64,000 nt of DNA from Streptomyces sp. 840.1 (GTDB taxonomy: Bacteria > Actinomycetota > Actinomycetes > Streptomycetales > Streptomycetaceae). The notes beneath the pieces were generated by a model, which saw only the letters and a program-made list of their open reading frames with translations, did not search any database and had not been told where the DNA came from. Below, in pieces: positions 8,520 to 16,962 of this stretch (position 1 is its first letter; each line of letters opens with the position of its first letter). The stretch covers positions 1,178,001-1,242,000 of the forward strand of contig NZ_RJUU01000002.1 of NCBI RefSeq assembly GCF_003751445.1. Direction: 5' to 3'. Made by a program: the position numbers and the translations under genes.

Positions 8520-8579
8520 CGTGCGGTTCTCCAGAACGGGTGGAACGAGTGGGGGGCGGGCGGCGGCCGGGGTGCGGCC

Positions 8580-9473
8580 TCAGCCCCGGGGCTTGAGCCC
8601 GAGCCGCTGCCGGGCCTCGTCCGGGGTGGCGACCCGGGAGCCGAGCGACTCGGTGATCTGTACGGCGCGCTCCACCAGCTGGGCGTTGGTCGCCTTGACG
8701 CCCTTGCCGAGATACAGGTTGTCCTCGAGACCGACCCGGACATGGCCGCCGAGGAGGATCGACTGAGCGACCCAGGGCATCTGCATCCGGCCCAGCGCGA
8801 AGCTCGCCCACTGTGCGCCCTCGGGCAGCATGTTCACCATCGACTGGAGCACGCCGGGGTCGGCGGGCGCGCCCCACGGGACGCCCATGCAGAGCTGGAA
8901 GACGGTCGGGGCGTCGAGCAGCCCCTCGGCGAGGAGCTGCTTGGCGAACCACAGCTGCCCGGTGTCGAAGATCTCCAGCTCCGGGCGTACGCCCAGCTCC
9001 TGGATGCGGCGGGCGCCGGCCCTGAGCATGTCGGGGGTGGAGACGTAGAGGTTGCTGCCGTCACCGAAGTTCAGCGAGCCGCAGTCGAGCGTGCAGATGT
9101 CCGGCAGCAGGTCCTCGACATGGGGGAGGCGTTCGAGCCCGCCGACCAGGTCGGTGCCCGGCAGCTGCCGCAGCGGGGCCTCGGGGTCGATCACCAGGTC
9201 TCCGCCCATACCGGCGGTCAGATTGATGACGACATCGGTCCCGGTCTCCTTGATCCGCTCGACGACCTCCCGGTACAGACGCGGATCGCGCGACGGTGCG
9301 CCGGTCTCCGGCTCACGGACGTGGATGTGCACGACGGCGGCGCCTGCCCCGGCCGCCTCGACGGCGGAACGGGCGATCTGCTCGGGGGTGACGGGCACAT
9401 GAGGGCTCTTGCGGACCGTGTCACCGGCCCCGGTGAGGGCACACGTGATGATGACGTCCTGGTTTACGGGCAT
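8580..9473 (-). CDS. BKACE-family 3-dehydrocarnitine cleavage enzyme (CdhC-like)
   Basis: 297 residues of the beta-keto acid cleavage enzyme family (former DUF849). Visible features are the N-terminal [12 protein letters not shown] strand, the zinc-binding HIHVRE motif near residue 50, NLTAGMGG, and the C-terminal [17 protein letters not shown] motif with its zinc/arginine residues. CdhC-type enzymes react 3-dehydrocarnitine with acetyl-CoA to give betainyl-CoA and acetoacetate. The start ATG has AGGAGT upstream. It is the first structural gene of the operon, 124 nt downstream of the XRE-TetR regulator gene on the same strand. Specificity is inferred from the carnitine dehydrogenase and thioesterase partners. 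Confidence 0.87.
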   Translation of the reverse strand: MPVNQDVIITCALTGAGDTVRKSPHVPVTPEQIARSAVEAAGAGAAVVHIHVREPETGAPSRDPRLYREVVERIKETGTDVVINLTAGMGGDLVIDPEAPLRQLPGTDLVGGLERLPHVEDLLPDICTLDCGSLNFGDGSNLYVSTPDMLRAGARRIQELGVRPELEIFDTGQLWFAKQLLAEGLLDAPTVFQLCMGVPWGAPADPGVLQSMVNMLPEGAQWASFALGRMQMPWVAQSILLGGHVRVGLEDNLYLGKGVKATNAQLVERAVQITESLGSRVATPDEARQRLGLKPRG

Positions 9474-9597
9474 GCGGAAGTGACTCCTGATTCGGATGGG
9501 GTTTGTTGTGGCTCTGTTGACCCGAACGACTTGAACGGCTCGAGTGAGCCGAAGGGGTCGCGGTCGGGCGCCGTTGGGCGTATGTGCGTGGGGCGGG

Positions 9598-10488
9598 TCA
9601 GCCCGCGGTCAGGGTCGCGTCCACGTAGCGGAGCAGCGCACCGTGCATGTCTTCGGCGCCGGTGCCCGGCTCCCCGGGCGTCGTCGCGAGCACCTGGGAG
9701 GCCAGGCCGTCGATGAGGGCGGTGAGGCTGAGGGCGGCGGCCTCCGGATCGACCGGCCGGAAGACCCCCTGGGCGACGCCGCGCCCGATCACCTCCGCGA
9801 CCGTGGCCCGCCACTGCCGGTAGTACTCCACGTGGAGCTCACCGACCGCGGTGGAGCGCGCCGCCTCGGCCCACAGGTCGAGCCAGACGCTCCACTGGCG
9901 GCGCTGCTGGGGGGTGTACGGGGTCTGGAGCTCTATCAGCAGGCGGAGTTCGTCGCCGGCGTGGTCCGTATCGGCTGTCCCGGCCGCGCGTCGGGCGGTG
10001 TCCTCGTCCATGCACCAGCGGGCCGCCGCCTCCAGCAGCTCGTCACGTCCGGGGAAGTGGTAGTGGATGGCGGCGGTACTGGTCCCGCAGGCCTCCGCGA
10101 TGTCCGAGACCCGTACGGAATGGAATCCGTGCTCCGCGATCAGCTCGACGGTCTGCCGGACGATCTGGAGCGGTCTGCCGTTGTCCGCTGCCGGTCGGCC
10201 GGCGGCGGCGTTGCGGGCCCGCCGGGGGCGGGCGGCGGACGTCGGGGCCCCGGTCTGCTGTGCGGGCGCGGCCCCGTGGTCCGGCTGCGTCCCGAGCAGC
10301 CAGCCGGCGTCGACCCCGGCGATGTCGGCCACCCGGGCCAGTTCGGCGGTGGTGAAGCGGCGGGTGCCGCCGAGTGAGCGCGAGAGCTTCGACGGATCGA
10401 TGACCATCCGCCGCGCGAACTCGCGCTGACTCACTCCGGCATCCCGGATCACCTGTCGGACCCGTGCGGCCACCTCGTCGTGCTGCAT
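9598..10488 (-). CDS. Fusion regulator: N-terminal XRE helix-turn-helix plus TetR repressor
   Basis: 296 residues with two DNA-binding modules. Residues 1-66 form an XRE/Cro-type domain ([19 protein letters not shown], then [32 protein letters not shown]). An Ala/Pro/Arg-rich linker covers about 67-103. A TetR N-terminal domain follows ([32 protein letters not shown] seen in pieces at about 113-146). The remaining C-terminal half is helical and shaped like a BetI/TetR ligand domain. It is encoded just upstream of the carnitine operon in the same direction, so carnitine or a related quaternary amine is the likely ligand. Two palindromes in its promoter region are probable operators. Two HTH domains in one chain is an unusual arrangement. 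Confidence 0.85.
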   Translation of the reverse strand: MQHDEVAARVRQVIRDAGVSQREFARRMVIDPSKLSRSLGGTRRFTTAELARVADIAGVDAGWLLGTQPDHGAAPAQQTGAPTSAARPRRARNAAAGRPAADNGRPLQIVRQTVELIAEHGFHSVRVSDIAEACGTSTAAIHYHFPGRDELLEAAARWCMDEDTARRAAGTADTDHAGDELRLLIELQTPYTPQQRRQWSVWLDLWAEAARSTAVGELHVEYYRQWRATVAEVIGRGVAQGVFRPVDPEAAALSLTALIDGLASQVLATTPGEPGTGAEDMHGALLRYVDATLTAG

Positions 10489-10508
10489 GGTCGGTCACGT
10501 TACCCATG

Positions 10509-10527
10509 TGTTGAGAGGATCTCAACA
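10509..10527. promoter_or_regulatory. Inverted repeat TGTTGAGA-N3-TCTCAACA upstream of the XRE-TetR gene
   Basis: Perfect 8-bp arms (10509-10516 and 10520-10527) with a 3-nt spacer, 21 nt upstream of the regulator's start. Size and position suit an operator for one of its two DNA-binding domains. Confidence 0.55.
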
Positions 10528-10567
10528 TCAGTCAGGGTGAATGACCTGTTTGGATGAGCATTGAGGT

Positions 10568-10589
10568 GCTGACTGATGCATCAGTCAGC
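10568..10589. promoter_or_regulatory. 22-bp perfect palindrome, probable TetR operator
   Basis: GCTGACTGATG followed directly by its reverse complement. A further copy of the half-site (CATCAGTCAG) lies at 10526-10535, overlapping the neighbouring inverted repeat. A perfect gapless palindrome of this kind is typical for TetR-family operators. It also sits 13 nt beyond the 3' end of the sigma factor gene and could additionally act as a weak terminator. Confidence 0.6.
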
Positions 10590-10602
10590 TGTATCGGTCA
10601 GC

Positions 10603-11595
10603 TCATTCGTCGACGAGCATCCCGGTCCGGAGCTTGCCGAGGATCCGGCTGATCAGGCGCGAGACGTGCATCTGCGAGATGCCGAGTTCGCTGCCGATCT
10701 GCGACTGGGTCAGCTCCTGGCCGAAACGCATCTCGATGATGCGGTGCTCGCGCGCGTCCAGATCCCCGAGCAGCGGCGCCAGCGTCTGCAGGTTCTCCAC
10801 CGTCTCCATGGCGGGGTCCGCCTCGCCCAGGGCGTCGGCGAAGGTGCGCCCCGGAGTGCCGTTGCGGCCGGTGTCCGTCGCGTCGGCCGGCATGTCCAGG
10901 GACCCCGCCGTGTACCCGTTGGCCGCGACGATTCCCTCCGTCACCTGCTCCTCGGTGATCCCGAGGTGTTCGGACAGCTCCTGGACCGTGGGGTCCCGGT
11001 CGAGCTCCGTGGCCAGGGACTCCTTCGCCTTGGCGATGTCGACGCGCAGTTCCTGGAGCCGGCGCGGTACATGGACCGCCCAGGTGGTGTCACGGAAGAA
11101 CCGCTTGATCTCGCCGACGATGTACGGGACCGCGAAGGAGGTGAACTCGACCTCGCGGGACAGGTCGAACCGGTCGATGGCCTTGATCAGCCCGATCGTG
11201 CCGACCTGGACGATGTCCTCCATGTCGCCGCTGCCCCGGTTGCGGAACCGGCCCGCGGCGAACCGGACCAGCGAGAGGTTCATCTCGATGAGCGTGTTGC
11301 GCGCGTACTGATGGGCGGCCGTGCCCTCCTCCAGGACCTGGAGCCGGTCGAAGAACAGCTTCGACAGCGCCCGTGCGTCCTTGGGCGCGATCTTGCCGGC
11401 GTCCTCGATCCACGGAAGCTCGTCCACCGGCCCCCGGGTGTCCGCGGCGCCCGTGCCGCCGGTCACGCCTGTCGGGTCGGCGGTCTCCAGCAGGACCGCC
11501 GTGTCCGCTGCGGCGGTCCTGTGGGAGACCGCCGCCGTCGACCGTGCACTCTCCGCTCGCTCCGTACCGGCGTTCCGCGCAGTGTGCGCCGTCAT
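10603..11595 (-). CDS. SigB/SigF/SigG-family RNA polymerase sigma factor
   Basis: 330 residues. A variable Ala/Thr-rich N-terminus of about 60 residues precedes region 2 (NLSLVRFAAGRFRNRGSGD, then DIVQVGTIGLIKAIDRFD and VEFTSFAVPYIVGEIKRFFRD), region 3 (VPRRLQELR onward) and region 4 with the HTH ELTQSQIGSELGISQMHVSRL. This is the group 3 stress/sporulation sigma type, of which Streptomyces has many paralogues controlled by anti-sigma factors and antagonists. No cognate anti-sigma gene is adjacent; the orphan HATPase protein at 57988 and the PP2C phosphatase at 14049 are of the kinds that act in such networks, but no link is shown here. The gene is monocistronic with a long upstream region. 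Confidence 0.92.
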   Translation of the reverse strand: MTAHTARNAGTERAESARSTAAVSHRTAAADTAVLLETADPTGVTGGTGAADTRGPVDELPWIEDAGKIAPKDARALSKLFFDRLQVLEEGTAAHQYARNTLIEMNLSLVRFAAGRFRNRGSGDMEDIVQVGTIGLIKAIDRFDLSREVEFTSFAVPYIVGEIKRFFRDTTWAVHVPRRLQELRVDIAKAKESLATELDRDPTVQELSEHLGITEEQVTEGIVAANGYTAGSLDMPADATDTGRNGTPGRTFADALGEADPAMETVENLQTLAPLLGDLDAREHRIIEMRFGQELTQSQIGSELGISQMHVSRLISRILGKLRTGMLVDE

Positions 11596-12117
11596 CTCGT
11601 CACGCTCCCCTGGTCGTAGGCCATGAGGTGTAGGCGTATGCCCGCGAAAAGCTCGCCCATGCGGGTAACTGAGAGCTGATCAGGCAACAACAGGTCAATG
11701 GCCGAAAATCGACGTGATCCCTCGTCACATCTGTGCAGGGACACGGATCCGGCAGCAGAACCGCCCCACCGGTACGGGGGAGCCCGGTGGGGCGGTCGTC
11801 ACCAGAGTGCCACAGCCCCGGGCGCAATGGGCACCGACCGGCGCATATCCAGCGGTAGTTGAGTTGAAATCGACGGTGGGCCGACTCGCGGTTTCCGGCC
11901 GACGGTTGAGGTCGCGCGGATGACCTGCGGCGGGGGAGTGGCGGGCGGCCGCGGACCGACTGGCGGGAATCGGTCAGCCCACGGACAGCAGCGGCGTGTC
12001 ACGGCTCCGTGAACCCCGCACGTCGCCGGGAATACGCGCACGCGGGAAGGACTTCCTGCTGCTGTGGGGCACCGTCCGGGGCGGCCGGTGCCGAGAGAAG
12101 CTGGAGAGAGGGAGCTC
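11596..12117. other. 520-nt divergent gap with an isolated hairpin
   Basis: No convincing gene was seen on either strand. The one clear structure is a perfect 13-bp stem (11760-11772 with 11784-11796, 11-nt loop). It lies near the middle, away from any gene end, so it does not look like an ordinary terminator. The gap should hold the promoters of the sigma factor (-) and the oxidoreductase (+). A small RNA ending at the hairpin is possible but unsupported. Confidence 0.4.
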
Positions 12118-13038
12118 ATGCCGAAGGCGTACGTGTTCACCCGCAACGGCGGGCCGGAGGTGGAGGCCCTCGTCGAGCAGGAGGCTCCGGTGCCCGGTCC
12201 CGGGGAGCTGCTCGTCGCCGTACGGGCGGCGGGCGTCAACCCGGTCGACTGGAAGCTGCGCACGGGGTACACCAGGCCCGGCAGCGAGCCGCAGCCGTTC
12301 CCCACCGTCCTCGGCAGCGAGGCCGCCGGGGTCGTCGTGGCGGCCGGCCCGGACGCCGAGGGGTTCGCGGCCGGCGACGAGGTGTTCGGCAGCCCGCTGA
12401 CCGGCGGCTACGCCGAGTACACGCTGCTGCCCGTCGCGGTGACCGCGCACAAACCGGCCGGGCTGTCCTTCACCGACGCGGCGGCGCTGCCGGTCGCGGT
12501 GGCCACCGCGTACGACGGGGTGCGCCAGCTCGCTCCCGCCCCCGGCTCGACGCTGCTGGTCACCGGCGCCGGGGGCGGCGTCGGGAACGCCGTGGTCCAG
12601 CTCGCGCACCACGCGGGCGTCAAGGTCGTCGCGGTGGCGAGCGCGGCCAAGAAGGACTTCGTCGAATCGCTCGGCGCGGTGCACGTCGCATCCGGCTCCT
12701 CGCTCGCCGGCCGGGTACGGGCCGCGGCCCCCGACGGCATCGACGCGGTCTTCGACCTGGTCGGCGGCGACACGCTGAGAGAGGTCGCCCCGCTGCTCGC
12801 CGACCCGGCCGCCCTCATCAGCGCCGCCGACAAGCCGCTCGCGGTGGAGCTGGGCGGCGCGGCGGTGGTCCGCGCCCGCACCTCGGCGGTTCTCGGCGAG
12901 GTCGCGGACCTCGTCGTCGCCGGAGCCCTGCGGACGCATGTCACCCGCACCTACCCGCTGAGCGCGGCGGGCGAAGCGCTGCGGGCCGTGGAGAGCGGAC
13001 ACTCCCGTGGAAAGACAGTGATCGAGGTGAGCGCATGA
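12118..13038 (+). CDS. NADP-dependent quinone-oxidoreductase-like medium-chain dehydrogenase (zinc-free)
   Basis: 306 residues. The GroES-like half contains GVNPVDWKLRTGY and GSEAAGVV; the cofactor half carries TGAGGGVGNAVVQLA. The zinc-binding cysteines of alcohol dehydrogenases are absent, which places it in the quinone oxidoreductase branch of the MDR superfamily. Such proteins reduce quinones or enones with NADPH. ATG 12118 follows GGAG at 12111-12114 and was preferred to an upstream frame extension. Its stop overlaps the start of the GNAT gene as ATGA, so the two are translationally coupled. Confidence 0.85.
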   Translation: MPKAYVFTRNGGPEVEALVEQEAPVPGPGELLVAVRAAGVNPVDWKLRTGYTRPGSEPQPFPTVLGSEAAGVVVAAGPDAEGFAAGDEVFGSPLTGGYAEYTLLPVAVTAHKPAGLSFTDAAALPVAVATAYDGVRQLAPAPGSTLLVTGAGGGVGNAVVQLAHHAGVKVVAVASAAKKDFVESLGAVHVASGSSLAGRVRAAAPDGIDAVFDLVGGDTLREVAPLLADPAALISAADKPLAVELGGAAVVRARTSAVLGEVADLVVAGALRTHVTRTYPLSAAGEALRAVESGHSRGKTVIEVSA

Positions 13039-13790
13039 GCGCGGAGCAGCCCCTGTCCGGCGGGCACCCGCTGGACGACCCGGTCGGCGCGTCGCTGACC
13101 GGACCGCACGCCCGGTTCGCCGAACGCCGCGGCCGCGTCCTGCGCTACCCGGCCGACGTCACCCCCTGGGTCGCGCTGCCCGACCGGCCGGGGCCCGCGG
13201 ACTGGGCCGACGCCGCGGCGCTCGCCGGCCCGGGGGGAGCGGTCACCATCACCGCCTTCCGTGAGCCGCCCCCGGACGACTGGGAGCGGACCTTCCACGC
13301 CGAGGGCGTCCAGCTCGTCGACACGGGCGTCGCCGCCGCCCCGGACCCGGAGGCGGTGCGGCTGGGGCCGGCCGACGTGCCCGAGATGCTCGAACTGGTG
13401 GAACGCACCCGGCCGGGACCGTTCATGCCCCGGACCATCGAGCTCGGCACCTATCTCGGGATCCGGCGCGAAGGGGTGCTGGTGGCGATGGCCGGGGAAC
13501 GGCTGCACCCGCCCGGCTGGAGTGAGATCAGCGCGGTCTGCACCGATGAGTCGGTACGGGGGCAGGGGCTCGCCACCCGGCTGCTGCTCGCCGTCTCCCA
13601 CGAGATCCGGGAACGCGGCGAGACTCCGTTCCTGCACGCGGCGGCGGCCAACACCCACGCCGTGCGGCTCTACGAATCCCTCGGATTCCGGCTCCGCCGG
13701 CGTACGTCGTTCCTGGCGGCGCTCGTACCCGACGGCGGGGCGGCGCGGCCGGCCATGAGCGAGGCGGCCGACGCGGCGGTCCGCGGCTGA
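13035..13790 (+). CDS. GNAT-family N-acetyltransferase
   Basis: 251 residues, start ATG 13035 overlapping the preceding stop. The C-terminal half is a standard GNAT fold: ISAVCTDESVRGQGLATRLL holds the acetyl-CoA-binding motif A (R/Q-x-x-G-x-G/A), followed by FLHAAAANTHAVRLYESLGF, the conserved motif B region. The N-terminal 110 residues are a degenerate second lobe found in this FR47-like subgroup. The acceptor substrate is unknown. Coupling to the upstream oxidoreductase suggests the two act on the same compound or stress, but nothing in the sequence shows which. A short GC hairpin lies about 30 nt after the stop. Confidence 0.85.
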   Translation: MSAEQPLSGGHPLDDPVGASLTGPHARFAERRGRVLRYPADVTPWVALPDRPGPADWADAAALAGPGGAVTITAFREPPPDDWERTFHAEGVQLVDTGVAAAPDPEAVRLGPADVPEMLELVERTRPGPFMPRTIELGTYLGIRREGVLVAMAGERLHPPGWSEISAVCTDESVRGQGLATRLLLAVSHEIRERGETPFLHAAAANTHAVRLYESLGFRLRRRTSFLAALVPDGGAARPAMSEAADAAVRG

Positions 13791-14048
13791 CCCGGGCACG
13801 CCGCACGGCCTGTGATCCGGACGCCCCGGGCGGGGCGCCCGTCGCGAGCCTCCGGCCCGAGCGCCGGGACACGTGCCGGGCGGCGGGACGTCCGTCCGGG
13901 ACTTCCGGCCCGAAGAGCACGGCCGACCGGTGACCGGTGACCTTCGGCGTGGTTCAAAAGGCCGAAAGCCCCCTGCGTCCAAGCCCCGGTCCAGGTGGAC
14001 TGGAGAGGACTGCCGGGGCCTGCCCGGCGCCGGCGGGAGGAGAGGGCC

Positions 14049-15266
14049 TTGACGATCGGGGTGCGACGTCCGGCGATGGCGCGGAGCGTGGAGCCGCCGT
14101 CCCCAGACGCCGGGGAGCGGGCTGCCGTCGCGGCCCGGATCGGCACCCCCGCCCTGATGGGCGGTCTGGCCCTGCTCTCCCTGATCGTGGTGTGGCTCGA
14201 CGTCGCCACCGGTGAGGACCTTCGGCTCATCCCCCTCCTGGTCGTCGTTCCGGCACTCGTCTCGGTCTTCTGCACCGTCCGGCAGACCGTCGCGGCAGCG
14301 CTCTGGATCATGCCCATCGTCGTGATCTCCCGGCTGGCGTCGGGAGGCTCGTTCTGGGACATGGCGAGCGGCGTCTGCTTCACGGTGCTGGCCTGTGCGC
14401 TCGGCGTCGGCGTCTGCGCCCGCAGGATCCGGCACGTCAGCGAGATCGCCAGGCTGCGGTCCGCGGCCGTCGCCCTCCAGCGGCAGATCCTGCGCCCGCT
14501 GCCCGTGGCGACCGACCAGGTCCACGTGGACGGCATCTACGCGCCGATCGAGGAGGACCACCTGGTCGGCGGCGACATCTACGAGATCATCCAGACCCCG
14601 TACGGCACCCGCGTCATCATCGGCGACGTGCAGGGCAAGGGCCTCGCGGCCATCGGGGTGGGCTTCGCCGCGCTCGGCGCGTTCCGGGAGGCCGCCATCC
14701 GTGAGCCCGGCCTGACCGGTGTGGTGGACGCGGTCGAGGACGCGGTCGCCCGCCACAACGCCTTCTCGGCCCAGACCGGCGAGACCGAGCGCTTCGTCAC
14801 CGCACTGGTGCTCGGCCTCGACGGGGCCGGCCGGGTCCAGGCCGTCAACTGCGGCCACCTGCCGCCCCGCATGCTGCACGAGGGGGTGGCGGCCGCCGTT
14901 CCGCTGCGCCGTACGTCGGTGCCGCTGGGCATGGCGGAGCTGAGCAACGAGGCGCGGGTCGCGGAATGGCTGGACTTCCCGCCCGGCGCAACACTCCTGA
15001 TGTTCACCGACGGAGTGACCGAGGCGCGTGACCCCTCGGGAGCCTTCTATCCGCTGGACGCACGCCTGAGCCACTGGACCCGGCTCGGTCCCCGTGAGCT
15101 GCTGGACACGCTCCACGCGGACCTGGAGGTCTTCTCCGGCGGGGTGCGGCGCGACGACATCGCGGCGCTCACGCTGAGCGTTGCCTCGTCGGACAAGAGC
15201 AGCAGCCGTCCCGTGACCGCCGAAGTCGACGCACGCCGGGCCGCGGAGGCGTTCAGCGGACGGTAG
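14049..15266 (+). CDS. Membrane-anchored PP2C/SpoIIE-type serine phosphatase
   Basis: 405 residues from TTG 14049, chosen because GGAGGAGAGG lies 3-12 nt upstream; ATG 14077 is out of frame and other in-frame starts lack a ribosome site. Four hydrophobic segments cover about residues 30-125 (for example LMGGLALLSLIVVWLDV). The cytosolic PP2C_SIG domain follows: ADLVGGDIYEI-like DHLVGGDIYEI, IGDVQGKGLAA, NCGHLPPRML and LMFTDGVTEARD, which carry the acidic metal ligands. Such phosphatases dephosphorylate anti-anti-sigma proteins in stress-sigma switches. No sensor domain other than the membrane part is present. Target unknown; the SigB-type factor 2.5 kb upstream is only a candidate downstream output. 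Confidence 0.87.
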   Translation: MTIGVRRPAMARSVEPPSPDAGERAAVAARIGTPALMGGLALLSLIVVWLDVATGEDLRLIPLLVVVPALVSVFCTVRQTVAAALWIMPIVVISRLASGGSFWDMASGVCFTVLACALGVGVCARRIRHVSEIARLRSAAVALQRQILRPLPVATDQVHVDGIYAPIEEDHLVGGDIYEIIQTPYGTRVIIGDVQGKGLAAIGVGFAALGAFREAAIREPGLTGVVDAVEDAVARHNAFSAQTGETERFVTALVLGLDGAGRVQAVNCGHLPPRMLHEGVAAAVPLRRTSVPLGMAELSNEARVAEWLDFPPGATLLMFTDGVTEARDPSGAFYPLDARLSHWTRLGPRELLDTLHADLEVFSGGVRRDDIAALTLSVASSDKSSSRPVTAEVDARRAAEAFSGR

Positions 15267-15272
15267 GCCGCA

Positions 15273-15336
15273 CCCGCAGCCCCGCAGCCCCGCAGCCCCG
15301 CAGCCCCGCAGCCCCGCAGCCCCGCAGCCCCTCAGC
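15273..15336. repeat. Tandem array of CCCGCAGC (7 perfect copies plus 1 variant)
   Basis: An 8-bp unit repeated without interruption from 15273 to 15328, followed by CCCTCAGC. It begins 6 nt after the phosphatase stop. Arrays like this change length by slippage and may vary between strains. No function is evident. Confidence 0.9.
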
Positions 15337-15396
15337 CGTGAGCCCGTAGGCCCGTGGACCCGTGGACCCGGGCTCCACAGCGTTTTCCGCTCCTTC

Positions 15397-15423
15397 CGCC
15401 CCTTCGGATGTCCCGAAGGGGCG
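15397..15423 (+). terminator. Intrinsic terminator with short T-run
   Basis: 11-bp perfect stem (15397-15407 with 15413-15423), 5-nt loop, followed by TTT. It probably ends the PP2C transcript before the TetR operon promoter. Confidence 0.75.
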
Positions 15424-15462
15424 TTTGTCGCAACGGGACATTATTAGGTGTACGGTGCAGTT

Positions 15463-16134
15463 ATGAACCGGGAACGGAAGACCCCGGAGAGGCGGAGCCG
15501 CAAGGCCCGCCGGACCCGGGACACACTGGCCCAGGCCGCGTTCGAGCTGGTGCTCGACCGGGGGCTGAGGGAAGTGACGGTCGAGGAGATCGCGGAACAC
15601 GCGGACGTCGACCGCCGCACCTTCAGCCGGTACTTCACCAGCAAGGAAGCCGCCGTACTGGACTCGGTCCGGGGCGACGGGGACCGGATCAACGACGCCC
15701 TGCGGGTTCGTCCCGCAGGCGAACCGCCGCTCACCGCGTACCGCAGGGCCGTCCTGGACTGGCTGGAGGACCCGGAGGCGGCGGCCTGGCACCGCCGCCC
15801 GAGGATCTTCGAACTGCTGGTCCTCGCCGAGCGGGAGCCGACCCTCTACGCGGCGTTCCACCACATCCGGGTGGACGCCCAGGAGGACTCGGTCGCCATC
15901 GTCGCGCAGCGGCTGGGCACCGACCCGCGGCAGGACATCCGTCCCGCCGTCACGGTCGCCGCCGGAGCGGGAGCGCTCCTCGCCGCCCAGGCGGCCTGGG
16001 TACGCGGCAACTGCCCCGACGAGCTGCCCCGGCTCGTGGAGCAGGCATTCGACGCCCTCTCGGCGGAGCTGTTCGCACAGCTCCCCGCCGGACCGGCGTC
16101 ACACAGCACCACGGAAGGAAACGGAACATCATGA
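15463..16134 (+). CDS. TetR-family transcriptional regulator
   Basis: 223 residues from ATG 15463. The N-terminal TetR helix-turn-helix reads LREVTVEEIAEHADVDRRTFSRYF at about residues 40-63, written here only as its hallmark RRTFSRYFTSKEA end. The C-terminal ligand domain is all-helical. GTG 15448 is an alternative start with better distance to AGG. The stop overlaps the SDR start as ATGA, so regulator, SDR and alcohol dehydrogenase form one operon. An A/T-rich stretch (ATTATTAGGTGTAC) just ahead of the start probably holds the promoter. A repressor of its own operon that responds to an alcohol or aldehyde is the simplest model. Confidence 0.88.
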   Translation: MNRERKTPERRSRKARRTRDTLAQAAFELVLDRGLREVTVEEIAEHADVDRRTFSRYFTSKEAAVLDSVRGDGDRINDALRVRPAGEPPLTAYRRAVLDWLEDPEAAAWHRRPRIFELLVLAEREPTLYAAFHHIRVDAQEDSVAIVAQRLGTDPRQDIRPAVTVAAGAGALLAAQAAWVRGNCPDELPRLVEQAFDALSAELFAQLPAGPASHSTTEGNGTS

Positions 16135-16904
16135 GCACCATCCCCGCCACCACCGAGCAGGAATTCGCCGGACGCACCGCCCTCGTCACCGGAGGGGCCT
16201 CCGGCATCGGACTGGCCCTCGCCCACCGGCTGGCCGGCGCGGGCGCGTCCGTGGTCGTGGCCGACTACGACGAGGAGAGCGCCCGCAAGGCGGTCGCCGC
16301 ACTGGAGAACGCCGGCGCCAAGGCCGCGGCCGTCGCCATGGACGTCACCGACCCCGCCTCCGTCGAGGCGGGCGTGCGGTTCGCCGTCGACACCTTCGGA
16401 GCCCTGCACCTCGCGGTGAACAACGCGGGCATCGGCGGACCGAGCAGCCCGACCGGCGAATACGCCGTCGAGGACTGGAACCGGGTCGTCGCCACCAACC
16501 TCAGCGGCGTCTTCTACTCCATGCGCTACGAACTCCCCGCGATCGTCGCGGCCGGCGGTGGCGCCGTCGTCAACATGTCGTCGATCCTCGGCACCAACGG
16601 CTTCGCCGGATCGCCCGCCTACGTCGCCGCCAAGCACGGCGTCGTCGGCCTCACCAAGACGGCCGCACTCGAGTACGCGGCGCAGAACGTCCGCGTCAAC
16701 GCGGTGGGACCGGGCTTCATCGACACCCCGCTGCTGCGCAACACGGACGGCCCCGCCCGCGACCACCTCATCTCGCTGCACCCGGCCGGGCGCCTCGGCA
16801 CCGCGCAGGAGGTGGCGGAGCTCGCCGCCTTCCTGCTCTCCGACCGCGCCTCGTTCATCCACGGCAGCTACCACCTGGTGGACGGCGGATACTCCGCCTC
16901 CTGA
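16131..16904 (+). CDS. Short-chain dehydrogenase/reductase (SDR)
   Basis: 257 residues. TGGASGIGLALA near residue 20 is the NAD(P)-binding motif, NNAGIGG is near 100, a catalytic Ser lies in VNMSSILG, and YVAAK provides Tyr/Lys near residue 163. An acidic residue after the second strand (VVVADYDEE) suggests NAD rather than NADP. The C-terminal FIHGSYHLVDGGYS motif is standard for classical SDRs. It is translationally coupled to the TetR gene and followed by a zinc alcohol dehydrogenase. The pair probably oxidises an alcohol in two steps or acts on two related alcohols; the substrate is not deducible. Confidence 0.9.
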   Translation: MSTIPATTEQEFAGRTALVTGGASGIGLALAHRLAGAGASVVVADYDEESARKAVAALENAGAKAAAVAMDVTDPASVEAGVRFAVDTFGALHLAVNNAGIGGPSSPTGEYAVEDWNRVVATNLSGVFYSMRYELPAIVAAGGGAVVNMSSILGTNGFAGSPAYVAAKHGVVGLTKTAALEYAAQNVRVNAVGPGFIDTPLLRNTDGPARDHLISLHPAGRLGTAQEVAELAAFLLSDRASFIHGSYHLVDGGYSAS

Positions 16905-16962
16905 GTGGCGCACAGGGGCTTCGGGGGCGAGAAATGGAACAGCAGAGGTCAAGGAGGACCCC

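Noticed and set aside
10568..10589. The 22-bp palindrome as a simple terminator of the sigma factor gene
   Set aside because: It has no loop to speak of and its half-site recurs nearer the regulator start, which fits an operator better; a dual role is still possible.
11600..11923. Short ORFs on both strands in the sigma-oxidoreductase gap
   Set aside because: They lack ribosome sites, conserved-looking composition and motifs; the frames pass through the hairpin.
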